Shown here: positions 22,601-33,300 of the stretch, in pieces
How positions within the stretch are numbered: position 1 is the first letter of the stretch
Layout: each line of letters begins with the position of its first letter
From: Euborellia annulipes
Lineage: Eukaryota; Arthropoda; Insecta; Dermaptera; Anisolabididae
Assembly (NCBI GenBank): GCA_023213315.1
Contig: JAKCPI010003138.1
Span: 1 to 64,000, forward strand
Length of the DNA: 64,000 nt
Direction: 5' to 3'
Position numbers and translations under genes: made by a program
The notes under the pieces: generated by a model
The model's input: the letters and a program-made list of their open reading frames with translations, nothing else
Database searches by the model: none
What the model was told of the DNA's origin: nothing

Positions 22601-25600
22601 TTTTATTAATTTTTAATGAAGGCTGGATTACCGATAAATAAATACAAAATTTATTTTTAACACCAACCCCTCGTTCCAACACTAATATATTAATACAATA
22701 CGATGTCTTTTTAGCCATGCTTGGGCATTACGGGCAGATGCCACGAGGCTGGAAGAAATTCTTAATCGTGTTAATGAGATGCCTTTGGGATGTGGAGCGA
22801 TTGCGGGACATCCTTTCGGAATCAATCGAGAACAGCTCGCCAAGGATTTAGGATTCACCAAAGTCTGTCCAAATAGTATGCATGCCGTTGGCGATCGCGA
22901 TTTTGTTGGTATGTAATTGTACGTCGTATTACCCGAGTATATCTTCTTCTTTCTTCGCCTTAATCCCGCTGTGCAGGGTAGGCGGAGTGGGATTTTGCGA
23001 CCGGAACGAATAGAACAGGCAGGGCCGTCGCACGGTCTGACGCCTGTTGAAAATATAAAAGAAAAGAGACTGACATGCAAAGAAAAGAATTACTGCCAGT
23101 CCCAGCTAGGGCAGCTCGTGGTCGCCATCCACGTACCCACAAGATGTGGGCCCCTGAGCTTTGGGTTTGGGGGGGGAGGGAAGGAGTCCTTAGACTTCCC
23201 CTCCCCAAAACAAATCCTGGCTTCGCTACTGTTTTCCAGTAGCACATAATTCAGTATTTTTTCTATATTATAGAAGAGAAGGTTATTATATATTATGACT
23301 TAGGACTCGATTTTTTAAAAGGCACAGTAACAAATCGCCCGTGGCTCAGAGAGAAGACATGCCTAGGGTCCCGGGTTTGCATCCCGTCCCAAGCGAGAAA
23401 ACTGTATTTCAATTGAATTGACTATCAATCATTTGAAATAAATAGGGATGGGGTCTAAATGACCTTAGATGCCGAAAAATATCTTAAATAAATAAATAAA
23501 AAAAAGTAACAAATCAATTCGCAATATAATGTATTTATTCTATTTTAAATAAAGAATAAACAAAAATTTTTCAGTAAATTAATTAATATCTTAATTAATT
23601 TGCGGTTCATTAAAATTACTTCAAGGACCACCACGGTAGTTTTCAGTAAAGCATGTGGCAGGGACGGATTAAAGGGGGCGGAGGGGCGACCACCCCCTCC
23701 GAGAAAAAATTAAAAAAGTTTAAAAAAAACTAAAACTGTAAAAAAATAAATATTTTTCTTGAGTTCAAATGAATAATTCTTTGAAGCATTAGTTATATAT
23801 TAGCATAGCATAATTGCTGATAAAATTTGTTCTAGCTGAATTTCTTTTCTGGTCCTCGTTAATTGGATCTCATTTAAGTCGACTTGCTGAAGATTTAATA
23901 ATATTTTCTACACGCGAATTTGGATTTGTCCAATTAGCTGATTCATTTTCAACTGGAAGTAGTTTGATGCCTCAAAAGAGAAATCCTGATAGTCTTGAAT
24001 TAATTCGCGGACGAGCCGGAAGAATTTTTGGACAAGTACGCCACACTTAAGCTTAGCTACTAAACTTATGCATGAACAAATTTAATATTTATTTTAGTGT
24101 GTGGGATTTATGACGACTTTAAAAGGTCTGCCATCAACTTATAATAAGGATATTCAAGAAGATAAAGAGGCGATGTTTGAGGCTTTTGATAGTTTGGAGA
24201 GCGTTTTAAAAGTCATTCATGGAGTTTTGAAGACGTTACGTGTAAGTATTTAAGTTAGTGAACTTGAGTTAAAAGCAGGGTGACCGCTACCCATGGGCGT
24301 AACTAGGAAATTTGGGTGGGGGGGGGGTCATGGGACCAGCCATCCTCCGGGGGGCCTGGAAAGCCCCAATTGGACTCAATATTTCTTGGGTCGGGAGGCT
24401 TTCTGGGGGGGGGGGGTGGAAGGGCACGAGCCTTCTGGGGGGCCGGGGCTCCCCCGGGACCCCCTAGTTACGCCCATGCCACTACCTCTAAAACAAAAAG
24501 AAAATGCGAAACTTCCTCGGACTTTAGAATCGAATGTACAGTGAGGGACAATATTAAGTCCCACCTATGCGTTTTCTACTTGTGATTATTTCATTGTTTT
24601 TATAAAAGAAAATGAAAATTTTTATTGGGAATTTTCTAGATTTGAACTATAAAAGTTTTTATTAAAAAATATATACTATTTTTTTAAACAACAATGAAAT
24701 AATCACAAGTAGAAAACGAATGGGTGGGACTTAATATTGTCCCTCACTGTACAGGCAAAAAAAAATTGAGTTTTTATTTCATCCTGGTTTCATTTCTCTT
24801 TTATTTTTATGCTTTAGAATAATTTTTTTTAAGTTTTTAGCTGAAAATGAAAATTATTAATTTACCCCCCTCTCCCTCTTCTCCCGCGGGAAAAGTTCCT
24901 ACAATTATTTTGAAAAGTCGTGAAATTTGTAGAATTTTTTTTATAATTTTTTTCATAAAAAATTCAATTTCAAAACTGACCCTTAACAAATATTAGTTTA
25001 TTGAATTGGAAGAAATAAATCTTCCAATTCAAAATATTATCTGGACGCACACCGATTGACCAAAAATGCTCAATGACAAAACATTTTTGACGAAACTGTT
25101 TTTTTTTTTTTTTCAATGCTTTTAATATGGGTCAACGCACACCGATTGAGCAAATACCAAAAAACACAGTTGAACATGATTCGACATCATGGTGTGCGTT
25201 GGCATTGAGCAAAATGTTTTGTGATTGAGCAAATTTCAAGTTTAATTATGGACACCCTGTATATATATCAATTTGAAAATTTCGGAGGGGGGGGAACCTG
25301 GCCCCCTTCATTTATAAAATTTTGGAGTGTATTGCTCAATGACAAAACATTTTGCTTAATCGGTGTGCGTTGGCATTGAGGAAAATGTTTTCCTCTTGGA
25401 CAAAACATTTTGTCGAAATTTTTGCTCGTAATTTTAAATTCCTTTGATTTCAGGTAAATAAGGAAAAATGTTTAAGCTCTTTAAGTATAGAAATGCTTGC
25501 AACAGACATCGCTTATTATCTAGTTAGAAAAGGCGTATGTATTTAAAAAAAAATAAATTAATAAATAAGCCTAGCTTAATACTTAAATTTTCTTTTGAAG

Positions 25601-25919
25601 ATTTCATTTCGCGAGGCTCACCGTTTAGCTGGAGAAATTGTCGCGAAATCAGAATCTTTGAACAAGGACATAACTCAATTGAATTTAAAAGAATTTCAAG
25701 CAATCAGGTAAAGATTTTTTGTTTTTCACTTGCCGTTAAAATTTTATTAAATATTTTTTCTGTTTTAGTGATCATTTCAATGAAGATGTTTTGAAAATTT
25801 GGAATTATGAAAATAGTGTTGAGCAATACTCGTCTTTAGGGGGGACTGCAAAATCGAGTGTTTTACATCAAATTGTATCTCTTAACACATGGCTAGAAAG
25901 AATCAAATTAAAAGAATAA
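19690..25919 (+). CDS. ASL: Argininosuccinate lyase
   Basis: I chained ten exons in phase: 19690-19806, 19908-19994, 21430-21648, 22468-22568, 22715-22908, 23836-24035, 24098-24241, 25454-25534, 25601-25707 and 25769-25919, giving 466 residues against about 464 in vertebrates. The enzyme splits argininosuccinate into arginine and fumarate in the cytosol and works as a homotetramer. Diagnostic segments: KLWGGRF near the N-terminus, [13 protein letters not shown] (108-120), [12 protein letters not shown] (155-166, with the conserved His), and the fumarase-superfamily signature [11 protein letters not shown] (280-290), which carries the catalytic Ser loop. The C-terminal domain keeps [11 protein letters not shown] and RKGISFREAH. 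No frameshift or missing catalytic residue was found. Introns hold SINEs, a Tc1-type MITE and G-rich repeats. The start codon is the first ATG and is followed at once by the family's conserved N-terminus. Confidence 0.97.
20640..20850. repeat. G/C-rich repeat with ATGGGCGTAACTAG ends, copy 1
   Basis: Left end ATGGGCGTAACTAGAGAATT, right end CCCCTAGTTACGCCTATG, i.e. short inverted ends, with a G-rich interior (GGCCTGGAAAGCCCC). A second copy is at 24293-24480. Both are in ASL introns. Probably a MITE family. Confidence 0.65.
22147..22316 (+). repeat. SINE-like repeat (GCTCAGGGG family) copy 3
   Basis: Contains GGGTACGTGGATGGCGACCA and ends GCCAAGAAGAAGATT. It lies in ASL intron 3, is 5' truncated and more diverged than the other copies. 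Confidence 0.7.
22944..23159 (-). repeat. SINE-like repeat (GCTCAGGGG family) copy 4
   Basis: Minus-strand copy in ASL intron 5: GCTCAGGGGCCCACATCTTG at the 5' end and GCGGGATTAAGGCGAAGAAA at the 3' end. Well preserved. Confidence 0.88.
23336..23510 (+). repeat. tRNA-derived SINE (CCGTGGCTCAGAGAG family)
   Basis: The head has an A-box-like GTGGCTCAGAGAGAAGAC and a B-box-like GGGTTTGCATCCC (about 23373-23385), followed by a unique body and a TAAATAAATAAATAAA tail. A body fragment without the head is at 20285-20370. The tail and absence of an acceptor stem mark it as a SINE. Confidence 0.78.
24293..24480. repeat. G/C-rich repeat with ATGGGCGTAACTAG ends, copy 2
   Basis: ATGGGCGTAACTAGGAAATT at the left and CCCCTAGTTACGCCCATG at the right. 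The G-runs and GGCCTGGAAAGCCCC match copy 1. Open frames here are low-complexity Gly/Pro artefacts. Confidence 0.68.
24539..24749. mobile_element. Tc1/mariner-type MITE
   Basis: Inverted ends of about 60 bp (CAGTGAGGGACAATATTAAG at the left, its complement at the right) are flanked by TA on both sides (24537-24538, 24750-24751), the target duplication of Tc1/mariner elements. The element is 211 bp with no transposase. The same terminal repeat occurs singly at 61655-61715, next to the mariner fragment in the MED13 intron. Confidence 0.85.
25050..25425. repeat. Repeat cluster built on CGCACACCGATTGAGC
   Basis: CGCACACCGATTGA appears at about 25057 and 25137, and in inverse (CGGTGTGCGTTGGCATTGAG) near 25362, with GCTCAATGACAAAACATTTT at several places. 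Nested or rearranged inverted repeats in ASL intron 7; no coding frame. Confidence 0.55.
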
Positions 25920-27312
25920 ATGAAAATAAATTAATAAATTGAATTTTGTTATTAACCTTCCCCCTCAATAAAAATTTTTTTTATTAGAACATCTAATTTA
26001 TTCTTCTTCTATAGATATATTGTTCACAGATTTTGCGGCATTTATTTTTTTTTTACTCAGGCGCTCTCAAAACATATATTTCAATCAACATCAGTTTAAA
26101 ATATTTTTTTTTGTTTTATTTTTTTAAGGGATTCCCTTTGTTGTGAGAGAATTTTTGGACCTGGATCCAAGTCTAAAACTTTGTGAGCCTTTTTCAAAGT
26201 TTTACCCAATTCAAATAGCCGACAAAAGAGGGGGTGCCGCCGGGAGTCGAATCACGCAAAGGGAACGAACCAGGGAACGAACTTCACCATTATTGGGGCT
26301 ATTCTGAATTGCGTTCCATTTCACGATCTCTCTACCGTGCCGATGCATAGTGTGACGTCAATGCAATTTTCAAATTGTAACAGGGGACTGTTCAAAATAA
26401 GTGAGGGTAACGCAGTACAAGTAGTAAAAGTGACAAAATGGCGTCAGCCCGCATAACATAAACTTCACACTCAATTGCGTTCCATTTCACAACATTCGAC
26501 TATTGTTTTTTTAAATTAAATTGTTATTTTAAACTTATTATTGTTTTTTATAAAGATGCCAACTGTATTCAAGTATAATTAATGATCATATTAGTCACGA
26601 AATAATAATACTAAAAATAAATATTTGTCATGCTCATAATTTTAGAAATTGGACACGACAGGGGACTGTGCATTGAGGGGTTTGAAGTTCATTTAATTGA
26701 ATATTACAAATTTATATTACAATACAGTGTAATGACGCATTACTATTATATTGTTTCATATTTTTAAAATAAATATTGTTGCATCACGCTAATCTGATAC
26801 AGCAAATTTGGAAAATTTTTAAATATCAGATTCAATTTTTTATTTAAATTATGTCGACAATTTTTTTCTATGACAGGGAACATTTTCTGTTTTTTTTTTC
26901 TCTCTCCATTCATTTTATTAGCCAAAAATAAAGGTGGCAAATCCAATTTGATCCACATTTCTATAAAAATAACGAAAATATAGATGAAAAAATAGGAATG
27001 TGACATTAAATTAAAAATTTTATAATCTGGCGCTTTTTTTTTTTTTGTTATAATTTTTTTTTTAACAAAATGTTTATGTTTATTTTAGTATAAATAAAAA
27101 AATATAAATTTAAATATTTTAATTTTTATAAATTAAAATTTTGTTAATAAATATTAATTTAAAAAAAATATAAATCAGTTTAAGTTTTAATCTGAACTCG
27201 GTTGGTATTGCTGCTATTTTCTGGGGGCAGAATAGGTGCGGCCATGTTGATATGTAGCAGAAAACTTGACAATTAATTTTGCCTGTTTATTAGTATTTAT
27301 AGGGAATACATA
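25920..27312. other. Intergenic region ASL to ZDHHC
   Basis: AT-rich. About 26215-26300 has a partial tRNA-like repeat (GGTGCCGCCGGGAGTCGAAT) related to 48773. TTGCGTTCCATTTCAC occurs twice (near 26312 and 26476). The stretch 26700-27200 is low-complexity A/T. No gene supported. Confidence 0.5.
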
Positions 27313-30300
27313 ATGTCGACATGTGAAAATTTCACGAGATATATACCTGCTACAGTTGCCTGGCTTATTTTGTTAGCAACGACCTCTCTATTTTTTTATT
27401 ACCCGTAAGTAGAAATGCCTTCGTCCCAAACGGGGGCTTAGAATAGCCTCAATTTTATTAAAAATTCTCAATATCTTACATATATTTTTAACTATATGTA
27501 TTTTATTAAATATTAGCAATTTTATGTAAATAATTATTTTATATTTGTTTGAATATTTTTTCTTGAATGTTTTCGCCACATGACAACTGTCAAAATTTTA
27601 ACTCGTCACAACACTCGCAGTTAGTATATTTACATTTTTTCATTTTTGTTTTTTTAGCTGCAAATTTTATTTAAGTTCGCCATGGATACCCGCCTGTCAA
27701 GGTGTAATTACGTTATATGTAATAGCGAATTTTTCATTAGCCACTTTCATGGATCCTGGTATAATACCAAAAGGTAACATAAACACTTGTCCCATTTTAG
27801 CGTTAGTATTGAACTACTAATAAATACTTGGTTTATATTTAAGCTTCCCCAGACGAGGACAGGGAGGAGGATTTTCGTGCTCCCTTATACAAAAATCAAG
27901 ATGTAAATGGAATAACAGTACGAATGAAGTGGTGTGTGACTTGCAATTTTTACCGACCTCCACGGTGTTCTCATTGTAGTGTTTGCAACGTTTGTATAGA
28001 TGTTAGTATTTTATTTTTTATTCCTATATTGTATATATTATGCCTACAAAAAGAAAGTAGCACACTGGATAAAGGGCTCAAGCTTTGATAACACTCTAGG
28101 GGTTTGAGGTTCCGTTTTTTTTGCTCTTTAATAATCTAGTTGTGTTAATTGTAATAACTATCCAATTTTTTTTCAAAGATGGAGCCAATTTTTACAAAAT
28201 TTGTCAACTTTAAGTGACCTAGTAAAAGGCCGATATGTCGATTTCCATGATTTTAAATTGCTTTTGAAGTCGTGGCTGTGATGTGATTGTAATGGAAAGA
28301 TGGAGATATCAGCAAAATTGGAATGCTCTCTTCAATAAAACATCCAGAATAAGACGTTTCGGACTGAATTTATTTGGCCATCCGGAATTATATACATAAT
28401 GCAACGCACGTGTTCAAACCAGGATTTGTCAATAATAAAATTTATTTGCTTCATACAAAAATATATGGCTTATGTACCCTAGATCAGAGATAAATGATCA
28501 TTTATGAGCCATATAATTTTGTTAAATAAAATGTATGAAAGCTTATTCTGTTATATTCAGGTGGCGATGAACAAAGAATAAAAACAATGTGTTTTTTTAT
28601 TCTTTGTTCATCATCAGAATAAGCTTTCATACATTTTATTTAATATTAATTATTTGTTCAACTCCATTTGTTAAAAACATATAATTTTGTATGAAGCAAA
28701 TAAATTTTATTATTAACAAATCATGGTTCAATCACATGTGCACTTGTATTATGTGCATAATTCCCAAAGTGAAGATGGCCAAATAATTTAAGGCCGAAAC
28801 GTCTTATTCTGAAACTTTTATTGAACCTAGAACATTCCAATTTGGGTGTTATCTTCATCTCTTCATTACAATTTTTAAATTGTTCTAATGGGCTTTTATT
28901 TTAAATTTCAAGATGCCCACTTCTCAAATTTTTAAATTCGTTGGGAAACGTGAAGATATAAATATTTGTGAGGCTTGAAATTTTTCTAATGATAATGGAG
29001 TCAGGAAAAAAAAACAAGACGATTGCAGCCAAATAATCTTTTGTTGTTTGTAGATGGGCGTAAGGATAATCAGTGTTATTATAAGGACATCGGCCAACAA
29101 AATAAATACTTTTGCGTATTATCCGTCTATTTGTTAATATTTCGATTCCAGTGATATAGAATCATCTTCAGTACAATTGCAAAACGTCTGTTGATTGTAC
29201 TGAAGATGATTCTATATCACTGGAATCGAAATATTTACAAATAGGCGGACAATACGCAAAAGGATTTATTTTGTTGGTCGATGTCCTTATAATAACCCAA
29301 ATATTCTTTTTTTATTTCAATTCTCGCCCTCACGGCTGTCGTTTCGGCCTGAGGTCTAGGCCATCTTCAGAGCCGGCTGGCGAATGACGAAGGAGAGGGG
29401 AGAATATAATTTATTTTCGCTGTCTTTGCAAAAATCCACACTTTTTGATTATTGCCAGCCGGTTCTGAAGATGGCGTAGACCTCAGGTCGAAACGACAAC
29501 CATGAGGGCGAGAATTGAAATAAAAAAGAATATTTGGCTGATATCGTCTTGTTTTTTCCTAAATCTATCATCATTATATATATATATATATAACGTTCCT
29601 TTGACATTTTCTGGACATTATGCATTCATTTTCTGAGAAGCTCCTCGAGAGTTATTTGTCGTAATGTTAGCAGGTGATATGTTGATTGTATTAAACGACA
29701 GTTATATTTAAATGCCTTTTATTAGGGAAACTTATTGGCCTTAATTATGCATTAATTCTTCTCCTCTTTCTTCCCTGATTGATAGATAAGCCATGAATAG
29801 AATCCAAGCATTTTAAGTACTCTACTACTAATACCATTATCCGGTTTTACACTTGCTCTTTAGAGGCATAATACATCATTAATCATAACTATTAATTTGT
29901 TTTCCATCTTTTTTTTTATTAGACTTTTGACCATCACTGTCCATGGGTAAATAATTGCATCGGTCGAAGAAATTATCGATTTTTCTTCATGTTTCTTATC
30001 TCATTAAGTGCACATATTACCAGTATATTCACACTATGTCTTATATATGTATTATATAACACTAATTCAATCACCGAAGTGGAGTGTATAATGGCGTATC
30101 CTTTTTTTTATTATTATTATACAAAAATATGATTATAAAAATTACATTCATGGAATGCTAACGATTTGCAAAACATCTGTTGCTTGCATGGGCGTATCCA
30201 GCTCAAAACGGAAGGGGGGATAACTCTTCTAATACTCAGCTGCCTCCTTGTATTGAGGATTATTCCATCTCACTGGGATCGAAATATCTCAAATAAACGG

Positions 30301-33300
30301 ATAATACGCAAAATTATTTATTTTTGGCAAGAATAAAATTGATTTTCCTTACGGCCATCTACAAACAAAAAATATAATAATAGGCTATATGGACAAATAA
30401 GAAAAACGATCGGCTTTATCTTAATTTTTACTAGGTTGAATCGATATTTTTTACTGCTTTTTCTCGATTAAAATTTAGCAGATCAATAATTAAAAATGCG
30501 TTAGCCAACACGGCCACTGTGCTTTGTTGTTATTAGAGTAGTTCTGATAGTTTTACTTGAAATAAATATAATTGCTTTAAATTGGATATATGAGACGTAG
30601 CAGCCAATAAAAAACTTATTTAATCATTAATTGTCGACTTTTCGGTCGCTAATCACGACCTAATTTTTCCTGATGAACGTCGACGTTTAGGTCGCGACCT
30701 TCATCAGGACGTGATTTGAGACCGAAAGGTCAATAATTAAATAAAAGTTTTTTTATTTAATTTCCTTGGCTGCTACGTCCCCTATGTCCAATTTAAAGTC
30801 TATAGCCACTTTTCATCGTATAATGGCTTTAGTATTTGAAGAAATGGCTAGATATGGATAATATTCTTTTTCTTCTTTCTTTGCTTTAATCCCGTGGTGC
30901 GGGGTCGGCGGAGGGGGTGGGGGTTTTTTGCGACCAGGAAGGAATAGAACAGGCCGGTCCGTCGCACGGTCTGACGTCTTTTGAAAATATAGAAGGGAAG
31001 AGACTGACATTAAAAGAAAAGAAGTTCTGCCAGTCCCAGCTAGGGCAGCTCGTGGTCGCCATCCACGTACCCACGAGATGTGGGCCCCTGAGCAATAAAT
31101 ATGGATAATATACTTTATTTTATTTAAAAGCCTCTGGATGCTCGCAGAATACCGGGACGTTTCTGGTTAAATTTATTGTCCCTTCATCATTCCTTGATTC
31201 TTAAATAGCCTAGAGTTAAAGTTAGACGGGCGCGATAAATTTAATTTTTTTGTACTACGTATTTATCACCATTATTTGCACAAAGGGCAGTATAAAAAAT
31301 TTAAATGTATCACCCCATTTAACTTTAACTAACTCTGGGCTATTTGAGAATCAACGACTGATGATGGGACAATAAATTTGACCCGAAACGTCTCGGTGAG
31401 CATTCAGAAATTTTTATTTTTTTGGTTGCACCTGCCTTTCAGTATATTATAATTGCTTTAATTGCTCAATTCTCAATAACGAAGATCTATTTTCGCTAAT
31501 CTTTTTTCAGCTCTTCTATCCTCATCGAGGTTCATTCTACTTGTTAAATAAATTTTAATTATTACATTTCAGTATAATAATAGAAATTTTCCTTAACTGC
31601 TCGCAGTATTATAATAATGGGTATTATCGTTTTATTGGCGGTTCCGATTTATGGACTCACTGGTTTTCATATCTTTCTCGTTTCTTGTGGAAGAACTACT
31701 AATGAACAAGTGACGGGAAAATTCAAAGGAGGATTTAATCCATTTTCAAAGGGTTGCCCTCGAAATTGTTGCGACATTTTATGTGGACCTCAGTACCCTA
31801 GGTAACTTCAACTTCATAAATAATTCTCTCTCATTTTTTCTTAATTAATTTATATTTACATTTATATAGCTTTGTATCCAACAAATTCTGCTGAGTTTTT
31901 TCTTTTTTTTTCGATCAAAATTATAAAATTTTAGTTTTGCGATTTAAATAAAAATTTATTATCTTCTTGATTGAAAATGCATTTATTTTTTATTCAAAAA
32001 AAAAAAGATGATGGTAGGTTTTTAAAAGATTATTTTTCTTACTCAAAATAAAATTGTACTTGTTTATTTTTGTCTTTAAAAAAAAATGTTTGTTTTTCAT
32101 ACCAAGGTTCATTTCATTACTTTTTTTTTTAACACAACATCAAACGTTTTTATAAGATTAAATTTTTTGCCTATTATTTTTTTATAGTTTCTTGAAACGC
32201 CGTAAATATGCGGCTAAAACGAAACGGCACCAATGTTCCGCTTCCGCCATCTCGACGATTACCAATGAGAACCAGGTAAAGACATACATGGATAACAGCA
32301 ATGGGCTTAGAAATGCCAGTTCAAATGCGTATAATAAGGTAAGAGCCAGAGCACTACTGGCATTTATATACATATCACTAAACATACACTCTTACGTTTT
32401 TCTTTGAGATACGTATGATTTTTGTGATTACAATTGTTCTTTTTTTTATTATTTTTCCTTTCTTTTTTAATTAATGCATGTTTTGCTATTTTGCTTTTTG
32501 TTTAGTTATTTAGAAATGCATATATTTCAATTAATTTTTTTTTCTATTTAAATAATTATGAAGTTGTAGAGTAGGTGCCAAATAAGTTTGCCATCGGATA
32601 CCTGCTCAAGATTCTTATTCGTGTTTGTTTGGGTGTGACTGTTTGTGCTATTACTTCTAAGTGAGGGTTTTTTGCAAGTGCCTAGGGCCGGCAAAATATT
32701 TTACCCCAGTTCAGCTATTTTGGCACCAAAATAAAAATTTTCTTTACTTGAGGAAAAAAGAAAAGATTTATTATTATTGGAGTTTTTAATTAAAGATCAC
32801 ATTTTGTATTATTTATTAAAAATATAAATACTGTACAATGTTTCGACTGGAGAATAAACAGCCGAAACGTTGTACAGTATTGACTCAGTTCTCTTGAGTC
32901 GGAGCAAGTGTACAGTACTTAAAAACGACTGTAGAATAAGCAGTCGAAACGTTGTACAGTATTTATATTTTTAATAAAAAATTAATGCAAATTATGGTCT
33001 ATAATTAAAAACTCCCATAATAATAATAATACAAGCCACAAAACTTTAATAAACACAAGAAAAGATTTATTTTAGTAGGTGGCATATAATGAATTTAAGT
33101 CTTTTAGCTATCTGAACGATTTGACGTCTTGCGTCGCATGGTTATCACCAAGTAATCGGAGATTTGAGTCAATTCGTTTTGCGATTTAAATAAAAATTTA
33201 TTATCATTATTTATAGAAAGAATTTTCTTGATTGAAAATACATTTATTTTGTATTCAAAAATATGGTGGTAGGATCCATGACGATGAGTAAAAGATTGTT

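Larger units (their letters stand above)
28983..29575. repeat. Foldback element containing another foldback (29077-29296)
   Basis: Outer arms: AATGATAATGGAGTCAGG...AACAAGACGAT...CAGCCAAATA at the left, the inverse at 29520-29575. The right half also carries an inverted pair around 29300-29525 (CTCGCCCTCA...GCCGGCTGG and inverse). The inner element 29077-29296 has arms AAGGACATCGGCCAACAAAA / TTTTGTTGGTCGATGTCCTT. Both outer and inner elements hold hammerhead-like cores. In ZDHHC intron 3. Confidence 0.85.

Noticed and set aside
22682..23080. Minus-strand 132-codon open frame
   Set aside because: It is antisense to ASL exon 5 and runs into a SINE; no family signature.
23336..23400. Possible tRNA gene with GGGTTTGCATCCC
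   Set aside because: It lacks paired ends and is followed by a TAAA-rich tail; SINE head.
24293..24585. Gly/Pro-rich open frames
   Set aside because: They arise from a G/C-run repeat with inverted ends; a second copy at 20640 is not open.
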